Positions 46,027-54,969 of a stretch of 64,000 nt of DNA are shown here, one piece after another; the first letter of the stretch is position 1, and every line of letters starts with the position of its first letter. The translations under genes were made by a program, and so were the position numbers. The DNA comes from an uncultured Ilumatobacter sp. (GTDB lineage: Bacteria; Actinomycetota; Acidimicrobiia; Acidimicrobiales; Ilumatobacteraceae), in the NCBI GenBank assembly GCA_938091165.1, contig CALKNK010000010.1, forward strand, positions 82,618 through 146,617. Direction: 5' to 3'. The notes under the pieces are model-generated. The model saw only the letters and a program-made list of their open reading frames with translations. It had not been told where the DNA came from and ran no database searches.

Positions 46027-47085
46027 ATGTCGAGCGCCCCCGCGTCACTCAAGCAACTCGCGGCACGCGTCGATGTTCGGCTCGACGAATTCCTAGCCGC
46101 CGAACGCGACCGTTGGACGAGCTTCGACAATGAGTTGGCCCATCCAATTGAAGAAATACGCCGCCTAGTTCTGTCCGGCGGCAAGCGACTCCGTCCGGCA
46201 TTTTGTCACTGGGGCTATGTCGGCGCAGGTGGCGGTGACAACGACCCGCTCGACATCGATGCCGGTGCTGCGTTTGAGCTGATGCATGCATTCGCGCTGT
46301 TCCACGACGACGTGATGGACGATGCGGATTCACGTCGAGGTCAACCGACCACCCACACTGTGGCAGCTGCTGAACATGCTCAAAATGGGTGGGCGGGTGA
46401 GTCCCGCCGGTTTGGGGAGGGTGTTGCAATCCTGGTCGGTGACTTGGCGTTCGTGTACGCCGATCAGTTGCTTGAAGGAGCCTCTCTCGAAGCGTCCCAA
46501 ATTTGGAATGAGCTGCGCGTTGAGCTCAACATCGGCCAGTACCTCGACATCCTCGGCGGCGTCAGTCGAACCCGCGACGTCGTCAAGTCTGAACGCATCT
46601 GCCGTTACAAGTCGGGGAAGTACACGATCGAACGTCCACTGCATTTGGGTGCGGTACTTGCTGCGCCCGAGCGTGCTGACGAGCTTTTACCGCATCTGAG
46701 TAACTACGGCCTGCCGTTGGGTGATGCGTTCCAAATGCGCGATGACGTGATGGGCGCGTTCGGCGATGAAGCAATCACCGGCAAGCCTGTCGGTGGCGAC
46801 CTTCTCGAGGGAAAGCCGACACCACTACTTGCTCGAGCAACGCGTCGCGCTAACGACGCTCAGCGTCGTGTGCTCGAACTCGTCGGTGATCCTGATCTCG
46901 ACGCCAACGCAGTCGCCAAGATTCAGCAGGTCATGATCGACACTGGCGGGCTCGATGAACTCGAAGCACACATCAGCGCGCTGACCGAGGCTGCTGTCAC
47001 ATCGCTCGACACTGCGCCGATCACCCAGTTCGCTAAGACTGAGCTAACCGAGATGGCTGAATTCGTCAGTCAACGAACCACCTGA
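46027..47085 (+). CDS. Geranylgeranyl diphosphate synthase-type enzyme
   Basis: A polyprenyl synthase of about 352 residues with the first Asp-rich motif in LFHDDVMDDADSRRGQPTTHT and the second in FQMRDDVMGAFGDEAITGKPVGGD. As the first gene before crtI and crtB it most likely supplies GGPP for carotenoids (crtE role). The start is uncertain: I use the ATG at 46027 (MSSAPASLKQLAARVD); ATG at 45991 or TTG at 45952 are possible. The gap to crtI is 20 bases. Confidence 0.88.
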   Translation: MSSAPASLKQLAARVDVRLDEFLAAERDRWTSFDNELAHPIEEIRRLVLSGGKRLRPAFCHWGYVGAGGGDNDPLDIDAGAAFELMHAFALFHDDVMDDADSRRGQPTTHTVAAAEHAQNGWAGESRRFGEGVAILVGDLAFVYADQLLEGASLEASQIWNELRVELNIGQYLDILGGVSRTRDVVKSERICRYKSGKYTIERPLHLGAVLAAPERADELLPHLSNYGLPLGDAFQMRDDVMGAFGDEAITGKPVGGDLLEGKPTPLLARATRRANDAQRRVLELVGDPDLDANAVAKIQQVMIDTGGLDELEAHISALTEAAVTSLDTAPITQFAKTELTEMAEFVSQRTT

Positions 47086-47105
47086 GGACGACTCAAAGGA
47101 GCACC

Positions 47106-48596
47106 GTGAAAGTTGTCGTTATCGGAGCAGGGCTCGGCGGGTTATCTGCTGCTGCGCACTTAAGTAAGGCCGGACATGACGTAACCATTGTTGAGCGCGA
47201 TGCATTGCCTGGCGGACGCGCCGGCATGGTGATCCGTGATGGGTTTCGCCTCGACAACGGTCCAACGGTGCTCACTATGCCGGACCTCCTTGAAGAGGCG
47301 TTCCAGGCAGCAGGCGCCAAGATGGCTGATCACATCACGATCAAGCCGGTAGACCCGATGTATCGCGCCTGTTACGCAGATGGTTCGACGCTGCTGGTGA
47401 AACACGGTCGTGAGGCCATGACCGAGGAAATCGCCCGCTTTGCCGGCGATAAGGAGGCTGCAGCGTTCGGCGCATTCGCCGACTGGCTCAAAAAGTTGTA
47501 CTCCGCCGAGATGCGGTCCTACATCGACACGAACCTTGATTCGCCTCTTGATCTGATCAAGCCGTGGCGCGACGGGCTGTCAATTCTCAAACTCGGTGGT
47601 TTCGGCAAGCTTGACAAAAAGGTTGCATCGTTCTTCGACGACGAACGGTTGCAGCAAATCTTTAGTTTCCAGTCAATGTACGCGGGCCTCGCGCCGTACG
47701 AGGCTCTTGCGATTTACGCCGTCATCACCTACATGGATTCCGTGCAGGGGGTATTCGTTCCTGAAGGCGGCATGCACATGATGGCAGTCGGCTTAGCTGA
47801 GGCGGTCGAGCAAGCTGGTGTAAATATTCGATATGAATGTCCCGTCAACCAGATCGTCCGGTTCGCCGACGGTTCGGTGCGTGGCGTTCGCCTCGGTGAT
47901 ATCGGCAAGGAAAGCGGCGAATTACTCGAAGCCGATGCCGTCGTCTGTAATCCTGATCTGCCTGTGGCCTACCGCGAACTGCTCAATGGGGTCGATGTCC
48001 CGAAGAGAGCACAGAACGGCAAGTACAGCCCGTCGTGTCTACTGTGGGTAGCTGGAGTGAAGGGCACTCCACCCCCGGATGCAGCGCACCACAACATCCA
48101 CTTCGGCGACGACTGGAACGGTTCGTTTAAGGCGCTGATCAATGACGGAGTCCGGATGCCTGACCCTTCGATTCTCGTCACCCTGCACTCACTTGACGAC
48201 CCGACCCTTGCGCCTGAGGGGCATAGCAATCTCTACGTGCTCGAGCCGACACCGAACCTCAGCGGAAAGATTGACTGGTCGAAAGAGCGAGACACGATCA
48301 CTGATTCGTTGCGCGCCAAGGTCGCGTCGCTCGGTTATCCGACTGACGTGGTCACCGAAGAGGTCTATGACCCTCAGGACTGGCGCGACATGGGGATGGA
48401 ACAGGGCACACCGTTTGCTCTGGCTCACACGTTTTTTCAGACCGGGCCGTTCCGGCCAAACAACGTGACGAAGAAGGTGCCGGGTTTGGTGTTTACCGGC
48501 TCGTCGACACTTCCGGGCGTCGGTGTGCCGATGGTGCTGGTGTCCGGCAAGCTCGCTGCCGAACGCATCGACCAGTACGAGGCGGCGCGCAAATAG
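47106..48596 (+). CDS. crtI: Phytoene desaturase
   Basis: A 496-residue FAD-dependent desaturase that converts phytoene to lycopene or an earlier intermediate. The N-terminal FAD motif VVVIGAGLGGLSAAAHL, the SLNFQSMYAGLAPYEAL-type region and the C-terminal GLVFTGSSTLPGVGVPMVLVSGKLAAERI are typical of CrtI. The GTG start is preceded by AAAGGAGCACC. It shares ancestry with the second desaturase at 50378 but the two are clearly different in sequence. Confidence 0.92.
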   Translation: MKVVVIGAGLGGLSAAAHLSKAGHDVTIVERDALPGGRAGMVIRDGFRLDNGPTVLTMPDLLEEAFQAAGAKMADHITIKPVDPMYRACYADGSTLLVKHGREAMTEEIARFAGDKEAAAFGAFADWLKKLYSAEMRSYIDTNLDSPLDLIKPWRDGLSILKLGGFGKLDKKVASFFDDERLQQIFSFQSMYAGLAPYEALAIYAVITYMDSVQGVFVPEGGMHMMAVGLAEAVEQAGVNIRYECPVNQIVRFADGSVRGVRLGDIGKESGELLEADAVVCNPDLPVAYRELLNGVDVPKRAQNGKYSPSCLLWVAGVKGTPPPDAAHHNIHFGDDWNGSFKALINDGVRMPDPSILVTLHSLDDPTLAPEGHSNLYVLEPTPNLSGKIDWSKERDTITDSLRAKVASLGYPTDVVTEEVYDPQDWRDMGMEQGTPFALAHTFFQTGPFRPNNVTKKVPGLVFTGSSTLPGVGVPMVLVSGKLAAERIDQYEAARK

Positions 48597-48643
48597 TTAC
48601 CGATAGGCGCTGACCTCCTTCGGAACTCCTACGCTCTGCACCA

Positions 48644-49561
48644 ATGCGACTTCCATTCCAGCGCACTCCGCCGACACCGACGACGCACCTTCTGCCGTCC
48701 GGCCCAGTGACGTTGGACGAGAGCTACGAACTGTGCCGTGAGTTCAACCGGCGGCACGGCACCACGTACTTCTGGTCAACCAAGGTGCTCCCGAAAATCA
48801 AACAGCACCATGTACACGCGTTGTATGCCTTTGCGCGTTACGCCGATGACATCGTCGATGAGATCCCCTCGCAGGGTGGGCACGACGTACCTATCGAAGT
48901 TCGAGCGTCGACATTGGCTGATTTTGGACAGCGCTTCTTCGAAGATCTTGCTGCCGGGAAGTCTGAGGATCCAATTCTCAAGGCAGTTGTCCATACGGTG
49001 CGGGCCTTCGATATTGACACGACTGCGTTCGATCGGTTCCTCGGGTCGATGACCATGGATCTGACCGTCGAGTCGTATGAAACCTGGGATGACCTGCTTG
49101 TCTACATGGACGGATCAGCGGCAGTGATCGGCGAGATGATGTTGCCGATTCTCGAACCGTCGGATTACGACACGGCACTTCCCCACGCTCGCGATCTTGG
49201 CAACGCCTTTCAGCTCACCAACTTTTTGCGGGATGTCGACGAGGACCTCGACCGAGGCCGTCAGTACATCCCTCTTGAGGACAGCCGCCGCTTTGGTGCT
49301 GACCTGACCGAGCGCGCAGTGACACCCGAATTCATTGCGCTGATGCAGTTTGAGATCGAGCGCTGCCGAGCGCTGTATGAATCCGCCGACATCGGTATCT
49401 CGATGTTGCCCGAAAGATCGGCGAAGGCTATTCGTGCGGCGTTCACCTTGTACGGCCGTATTCTTGACAAGGTCGAGGCCCAGCAGTACGACGTGTTCTC
49501 TTCTCGCGCCAGTGTGACCACCACCGAGAAGGCGGCGATGGTCGTCAAGCTGCTTCGATGA
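48644..49561 (+). CDS. crtB: Phytoene synthase
   Basis: A 305-residue squalene/phytoene synthase family enzyme that joins two GGPP into phytoene. The two Asp-rich magnesium sites are visible: ALYAFARYADDIVDE and the pattern DLGNAFQLTNFLRDVDEDL followed by DRGRQYIPLED. Length and motif spacing are normal. It follows crtI by 47 bases. Confidence 0.95.
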   Translation: MRLPFQRTPPTPTTHLLPSGPVTLDESYELCREFNRRHGTTYFWSTKVLPKIKQHHVHALYAFARYADDIVDEIPSQGGHDVPIEVRASTLADFGQRFFEDLAAGKSEDPILKAVVHTVRAFDIDTTAFDRFLGSMTMDLTVESYETWDDLLVYMDGSAAVIGEMMLPILEPSDYDTALPHARDLGNAFQLTNFLRDVDEDLDRGRQYIPLEDSRRFGADLTERAVTPEFIALMQFEIERCRALYESADIGISMLPERSAKAIRAAFTLYGRILDKVEAQQYDVFSSRASVTTTEKAAMVVKLLR

Positions 49562-49604
49562 GACTGGTCGTTGAAACCGATTACGCCGATCCACGGGCGG
49601 CACA

Positions 49605-50381
49605 ATGAACGCCGAGCACAGGTGGGTTGACGTGACCGAGGCCGTTGCGGGTGCGGTGACGGTGGGGGCGATGATCGCAACGCCGCTGCTGCCGCAGCGT
49701 GGTCTAGCCCGCAAAGTCCTGTCATCGGTGGTTGTCACAGGATTGTTTGCCACGACGACGGTCAATGCAGTGCGGCGCTGGGGACCGGCCCGCGCTGGTG
49801 CTGCTGCAGGTACGACTGCGGTAGTAACGGCTGCGGTCGAGCGAATCGGCACGCTCACCGGTTTGCCGTTCGGTCGATACGCGTACACCAACGCACTGCA
49901 GCCACAGGTTGCTCACGTCCCGGTCATTGTTCCGATGGCGTGGTTCGCAATGTCACTGCCGTCGCGAGAAACCGCACATGCTGCGCTCGGCGGGCAGTCG
50001 ACGGTGGCCAAGCGCATCGCCCTCGGCTCGGCAGCGATGACCGCATGGGACCTGTTCCTCGACCCACAGATGGTCAGCGAAGGGTATTGGGCGTGGGCAC
50101 GTCGCGGCGTGTATCGCGGCATACCGCTGAGCAACTTCGTCGGATGGTTCATCACGGGCCTCGGTGTGATGGCGATGCTCGAAGCAATGTTGCCACCCTC
50201 CGATGCAGCCAACGAGCGGACAGCATCGGACCCTCACCTCGTTGGCACGTACAGCTACATGGCTGCGATGGAGACAGTCGGCTTCGCCCGGTACTTCCGT
50301 GACCCGGTGGTCGCCGCAATCGGCGGAGCAGCGATGGTTCCGATGGCCGTGGCTGCCATCGTCAAGAGGTTGGTGCGATGA
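49605..50381 (+). CDS. cruF: Carotenoid 1,2-hydratase of the CruF/DUF422 family
   Basis: A 258-residue membrane protein (about seven helices) of the carotenoid biosynthesis family that contains CruF of cyanobacteria and bisanhydrobacterioruberin hydratase. The family motif AMTAWDLFLDPQMVSEGYW-WAWARRGVYRGIPLSNFVGW is evident. These enzymes add water to the terminal double bond of an acyclic end, giving a 1-hydroxy group. The next gene starts on a 4-base overlap. Confidence 0.85.
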   Translation: MNAEHRWVDVTEAVAGAVTVGAMIATPLLPQRGLARKVLSSVVVTGLFATTTVNAVRRWGPARAGAAAGTTAVVTAAVERIGTLTGLPFGRYAYTNALQPQVAHVPVIVPMAWFAMSLPSRETAHAALGGQSTVAKRIALGSAAMTAWDLFLDPQMVSEGYWAWARRGVYRGIPLSNFVGWFITGLGVMAMLEAMLPPSDAANERTASDPHLVGTYSYMAAMETVGFARYFRDPVVAAIGGAAMVPMAVAAIVKRLVR

Positions 50382-51835
50382 AGGCAATCGTCGTCGGCGG
50401 TGGCGTTGGCGGCTTGTGCACGGCGATTCGACTCGGCGCAGCCGGTCACGATGTCACCGTTTTTGAGCGCAACGAACAAATCGGCGGCAAGCTCGCAGTA
50501 TTTGAACGCGACGGCTTCACGTTCGACATCGGTCCCTCGCTGTTGACGTTGCCGCAGGTGTTCGACGATGTCTTTCAGCTAGCCGGAACTTCGCTGGCTG
50601 AACGACTGAACCTCGTCCGGCTCGATCCGCAGTTCCGGTACTTCTGGCGCGACGGGGCCCGGCTCGTTGTCCACGATGACAACGACGCCACTGCTACCGC
50701 CTTCGACGCGTTCGCCGGGGCAGGAGCGGCATGGCGCGACTTCAACGAGCGCGGACGGCGGATTTGGGACGTGTCGGAGCGGACATTCTTCGCCGGCCCA
50801 ATGTCGAACCCGGTTGACCTGCTGTCGCGAATGGAGTCCCCGAGCGATCTTCGAACAATTGACGCCATGCGCTCGCTCAACAGCGCCGCTCGGGCGTTGT
50901 TCGACGAGCCCAGGCTGCAGCAGTGGCTCGGCCGCTACGCCACCTACTCGGGCTCGACACCACGTCGCGCACCGGCCACGTTGTCGTGTATACCGCACGT
51001 CGAAGCCGAGCATGGCTGCTGGTATCCAATGGGGGGGCTTGGCGCACTCTGCGATGCGCTCGTGCGCGTTGCTGTCAAGGTTGGTGTCGACATTCAGCCT
51101 TCGTCCGATGTCGAGCGCATCAACGAAGACGGCACCAGCGTGACGGGAATTCGACTCGTCGATGGTTCCGTGTTCGCTGCTGACGTCGTGATCGCGAACA
51201 CTGACGCCGAGCACTTGTACGCTGATCTCCTACCAAATGATGCTGCGTTGCGCAGGGTTCGCAAGGCTGGTCGTTCGACTAGCGGGTTCGCAATGTGCCT
51301 GGGCGTAAGCGGTCCTACTCCGGCGATTGAGGGTGCTCCGCTCGGGCATCACAACGTTTTTTTCTCGAACAATGCTGCGCAGGAGTTCCGTCAGATCGAG
51401 GCGGGCCAGCTCGCGGACGACCCAACGATCTACGTCTGCATTTCGTCGTTCACTGACGCAAGTCAGGCCCCAGACGGCGACGAAAACTGGTTTCTCTTGG
51501 TCAATACCCCTCCCGGTGCGGAGGTGAACACCGAGGATTACCGCGATCTCGTGCTCCGGCGCCTCGGCGAACATGGGGTCGACCTCACTGGCCGCATCAG
51601 CTTTGCGGAACAAATCACCCCGTTGGACATCGAGCGCCTTTACCGCTCCCCTGGTGGCGCTATTTACGGGAGCTCGTCGAACGGAAAACGAGCAGCGTTC
51701 ACGCGACCCGCGAATCGTGGAGCTCGTCAAGGGCTGTATTTGGTTGGCGGCTCAAGCCATCCCGGCGGTGGCCTGCCGCTCGTCGCGACAAGTGCTCGCA
51801 TTGTGACGGAAATGATCGACCAGGACCACCGGTGA
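50378..51835 (+). CDS. CrtI-family carotenoid desaturase, probably 3,4-desaturase
   Basis: A 485-residue FAD enzyme with VVGGGVGGLCTAIRLGAAGHDVTVFER at the N-terminus and LYLVGGSSHPGGGLPLVATSARI at the C-terminus. It is a second CrtI paralogue next to cruF, the position of CrtD-type enzymes that desaturate 1-hydroxy-carotenoids at C-3,4. A CrtO-type or plain CrtI-type activity cannot be excluded from sequence. Overlaps both neighbours by four bases. Confidence 0.82.
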   Translation: MKAIVVGGGVGGLCTAIRLGAAGHDVTVFERNEQIGGKLAVFERDGFTFDIGPSLLTLPQVFDDVFQLAGTSLAERLNLVRLDPQFRYFWRDGARLVVHDDNDATATAFDAFAGAGAAWRDFNERGRRIWDVSERTFFAGPMSNPVDLLSRMESPSDLRTIDAMRSLNSAARALFDEPRLQQWLGRYATYSGSTPRRAPATLSCIPHVEAEHGCWYPMGGLGALCDALVRVAVKVGVDIQPSSDVERINEDGTSVTGIRLVDGSVFAADVVIANTDAEHLYADLLPNDAALRRVRKAGRSTSGFAMCLGVSGPTPAIEGAPLGHHNVFFSNNAAQEFRQIEAGQLADDPTIYVCISSFTDASQAPDGDENWFLLVNTPPGAEVNTEDYRDLVLRRLGEHGVDLTGRISFAEQITPLDIERLYRSPGGAIYGSSSNGKRAAFTRPANRGARQGLYLVGGSSHPGGGLPLVATSARIVTEMIDQDHR

Positions 51836-52926
51836 AACGTCACCTCCCTCGGCTGCTGGGTCAACTGTTCTTGGCCGCCCGTTGCGTGGCAGGTGGCATA
51901 GCGATTGCCCGCTTGGCGCGAGCTGCGTTTGCGGCTCCGCCAGTGCGGCCAACGATGACTCCCGCTCAGTCGATCAGCGTGGTGATTCCAGCACGTGACG
52001 AAGCTCGGCGAATCGGGCCGGTACTTGCATCGATGGTCGGTGCGCCGGGGGTTGACGAGGTACTGGTAGTTGACGATCAGTCGACTGATGACACTGCGGA
52101 CGTTGCCAGAGGGGCTGGCGCTGTTGTCGTCACTGGAGCATCGCTCCCTGATGGGTGGGCGGGCAAAGCGTGGGCTCTGCAGCAGGGCATCGAGGCAGCA
52201 AGCAGTGAGTGGATATTGACGCTTGATGCAGATACAAATCCTGATCCTCGGCTCCCGCGGGCATTAGTGAGCCGGGCTATGGCCGAACAACTCGACCTGT
52301 TGACTGTGAGCGGGCGTTTCGACTGTCCGACCCCTGGGAGCCAATGGCTACATCCTGCGATGTTGACCACGCTCGTCTATCGCTTTGGGCCTCCGGGCGC
52401 AGCAACGACGCCTGACCGGGCGATGGCCAACGGCCAGTGCATGGCGGTACCTCGCCAATCGTTTCTCAAACGCGGCGCTATGCATGCGGTGCGCAGTGAG
52501 GTAGTCGAAGACATTGCACTCGCCCGACGTTTGGCCCGCGACGGCGCCCGGGTCCATTTCCTCGACGCAGGTGAACTTCTGGAAGTCCGCATGTTCGAGT
52601 CCCTTGGCGACACCTGGCGCGGTTGGGGCCGATCCCTGGCGTTACCTGGCGTCGAGTCGAGAGACCGCCAACTCTTTGATCTCGTAGTGGTGCTGCTCGC
52701 TCAGGCGCTTCCGCTCCCCCGCCTCTTACTGCGTAAAGCTGACATTGTCGACGTCGTCTTGCTGACGGCACGGATCGGAACGCTGGCTGGTACCCGGACC
52801 GCCTACTCAAGAGTTGACGCTGCTTACTGGTTGAGCCTGCTCGCTGATATCCCTGCCACAATCACGATTGCCCTTGGAATCTTTCGCCGCGGACCACACA
52901 CTTGGCGAGGCCGCTCTTACACCTGA
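51832..52926 (+). CDS. cruG: Glycosyltransferase family 2, CruG-type
   Basis: A 364-residue membrane-associated GT2 enzyme. The nucleotide-sugar region reads ISVVIPARDEARRIGPVL, VLVVDDQSTDDT and EWILTLDADTNPD (DxD-type); GWAGKAWALQQG and VVEDIALARRLARDGA follow, and the C-terminus has hydrophobic segments. In cyanobacteria CruG adds a sugar to the hydroxyl made by CruF; the overlap with crtD and the operon position support that role here. Confidence 0.8.
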   Translation: MKRHLPRLLGQLFLAARCVAGGIAIARLARAAFAAPPVRPTMTPAQSISVVIPARDEARRIGPVLASMVGAPGVDEVLVVDDQSTDDTADVARGAGAVVVTGASLPDGWAGKAWALQQGIEAASSEWILTLDADTNPDPRLPRALVSRAMAEQLDLLTVSGRFDCPTPGSQWLHPAMLTTLVYRFGPPGAATTPDRAMANGQCMAVPRQSFLKRGAMHAVRSEVVEDIALARRLARDGARVHFLDAGELLEVRMFESLGDTWRGWGRSLALPGVESRDRQLFDLVVVLLAQALPLPRLLLRKADIVDVVLLTARIGTLAGTRTAYSRVDAAYWLSLLADIPATITIALGIFRRGPHTWRGRSYT

Positions 52927-53519
52927 TGGCGGTCGTCAAGCGCAGCGATCGCAAAGCGGATGCCGATGATGGTCATTAATGCCCCCATCGCCGCTGTCCG
53001 GTATGGGCCATCGACTGCGAGGTGCACGAAGGGCAACACCAGCATCCCGGCGCGTGAACCCCATGCGAGCGATCGAGTGCACGCAAAAACGACAATGAGC
53101 ACACAGACCGAGATCGCTACTGAGACTGGGGCAAAGACGGCTGCTCCGCCAACGAAGGTGAGGATGCTTCTGCCACCCTTGAAGTTGGCAAAAATCGGGT
53201 AGGCGTGGCCGATCATTGCTGCGGCGGTCGCCACATATGCGATACCCCACACTCCATCATCGGCGATCAGGACGCCAACGCCGGCAGCAACCACCCCCTT
53301 GGCGACGTCGCCGACGAGCACTGGGATGGCGGCTTTCTTGCCGAGGGTTTCGCGGGCATTCCAGAATCCTGGATTGCGGTCACCGACCGTCCGTAAATCG
53401 ACGGAGGCCTGACGCTTGGCGACAGCGTTGGCGACCGGGATGGAGCCGACGAGGTAGCCGATGACAACAGCAATTATGACGTCGACAATCGTCGGCATAA
53501 ACGTGCTGATTGAGTCCAT
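52917..53519 (-). CDS. PlsY-like acyltransferase, divergent
   Basis: A 200-residue five-helix membrane protein related to PlsY, which acylates glycerol-3-phosphate from acyl phosphate. The three PlsY motifs are recognisable but altered: GSIPVANAVAKRQ through GDRNPGFWNA replaces the usual SGNxGxTN site, GDVAKG is conserved, and GHAYPIFANFKGGRS has Arg where PlsY has Lys. It may be a true PlsY or a member of a divergent subgroup. The gene overlaps the end of cruG by 10 bases and its start is only 21 bases from the divergent crtA start; an ATG at 53531 is an alternative. Confidence 0.7.
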   Translation of the reverse strand: MDSISTFMPTIVDVIIAVVIGYLVGSIPVANAVAKRQASVDLRTVGDRNPGFWNARETLGKKAAIPVLVGDVAKGVVAAGVGVLIADDGVWGIAYVATAAAMIGHAYPIFANFKGGRSILTFVGGAAVFAPVSVAISVCVLIVVFACTRSLAWGSRAGMLVLPFVHLAVDGPYRTAAMGALMTIIGIRFAIAALDDRHQV

Positions 53520-53540
53520 TGCTGACAGCATGGCCGACAC

Positions 53541-54233
53541 ATGGCCAGAGTTGCATCCTTCCATCTGATTCGCGAACGTTCTGGCCGTTCGCTTTTGGCA
53601 ATGGCGCGTCTTGGCGCCGACCGACCGCAACTTGCTCGTGTACCGGGGTTGAAGTTCTGGAAGCTCCTCGGAACAGGCAATGGGGATAACACCGGCCCTG
53701 GCGCCGACCTGCTTCGGACTGCTCTCTTTGCTGTCTGGGAGACCGAAGAGCACCTTGACAATTTCTTGGCCTCGCATCGGATTCCTCGACGCTGGCAGCG
53801 AGCGGAAGAGCACTTCACTGTCCGCCTTCGGAGGCTCGGCGGGCATGGCACATGGCGCGGCGTCAACCCCCTTGATGGCATGGTTGATGGCGATCGGACT
53901 GGTCGGGTGGCGGTGATTACCCGCGCCGATGTCCGTCGTCGCTCGTGGCGGGACTTCGCTGCGGCGGGCAAAGAGGTCGATGCCGAACTCCACACGGCTG
54001 CGGGCTTGATCGATGTGGTTGGTGTCGGCGAGGCTCCGGTCGGTCGGCTCGCAACGTTCAGTCTCTGGGAGTCCGCCCAGGCGGTGCGCGACTACGCATA
54101 CGCCATGCCCCGGCATCAGCAGGTGATCGAAGAAACGCGAAACGGCGACTGGTACTCCGAGGAGTTGTTCGCTCGCTTCGAGACGTATGGATCGACGGGA
54201 ACTTGGAACGGCCGGAACCCACTCAACGACTGA
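53541..54233 (+). CDS. crtA: Spheroidene monooxygenase-like protein
   Basis: A 230-residue protein matching CrtA, the heme monooxygenase that puts a keto group at C-2 of acyclic 1-hydroxy or 1-methoxy carotenoids in purple bacteria. Signatures include RPQLARVPGLKFWKLLGTGNG, ALFAVWETEEHLDNFL, GTWRGVNPLDG and RVAVITRADVRRRSWRDF, and MPRHQQVIEETRNGDWYSEELFARF at the C-terminus. It is adjacent to the carotenoid operon and gives a coherent route to a ketocarotenoid. It ends 71 bases before tRNA-Thr. Confidence 0.85.
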   Translation: MARVASFHLIRERSGRSLLAMARLGADRPQLARVPGLKFWKLLGTGNGDNTGPGADLLRTALFAVWETEEHLDNFLASHRIPRRWQRAEEHFTVRLRRLGGHGTWRGVNPLDGMVDGDRTGRVAVITRADVRRRSWRDFAAAGKEVDAELHTAAGLIDVVGVGEAPVGRLATFSLWESAQAVRDYAYAMPRHQQVIEETRNGDWYSEELFARFETYGSTGTWNGRNPLND

Positions 54234-54304
54234 AAGGGGCGACGCGACAGGCCAGTGGCGCCGATATATTTGTGGCGTTCGTTCCGGTAACGGAGTGAAC
54301 TGCT

Positions 54305-54385
<81 letters not shown>

Positions 54386-54969
54386 TACCTGCTAGAACCA
54401 TCTTTCTGCAGGTTGGCCTCCGGTGATGTTTCGCCGTTTTTTGCCGGAATTCCCCCTTCTTCGCGAGACAGACGCGGGACAGGGTCATGCGGCACTCGCT
54501 GAGCGACTCTTTGGCTTGTGCACCTGACGTCACAGACAGGCGTTGACCGCACGGTCCCGGCGGATTCAGGCGACCTGCGGAAGGTTGAGAGTTCTTGCCG
54601 CCACCTGCCCGCAGTTGTGGGCCACCTTCAAGCTGGCGCCGAGAAGGTTTCCGGTTGATGTGGCATGAATTATCGGCCTCGTTGCAGACAATCTCGAATG
54701 CGTCCCTGCTACCAGCTCGACAAAACTTGCGTTGATTGACGAACGGGTGATGACATAACCGGCCTGGAGGGCCTGCGGCAGGGCAGAATAGTGCTTCGCC
54801 GAGCGAGATGGTTGCGGAGCCCCAGCCGAAATACCGGAGCTGACCCACAACCCTCCGGCCATCCAGAAGTCGTGGCGCTAGGTGACGCGCCGATTACGTA
54901 TATCTAGTCGCCTGTCTCGGCAAGCTTCGCCGTCTTACTCGCTGTTCCGGTGCCGACAATACTCGAGCG
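54386..54969. other. Noncoding left end of the island
   Basis: About 580 bases between tRNA-Thr and the repeat protein. The first 120 are the diverged part of the direct repeat. A 98-codon frame at 54566-54862 (minus) has no family resemblance and no clear ribosome-binding site. I see no gene I can support. Confidence 0.4.
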
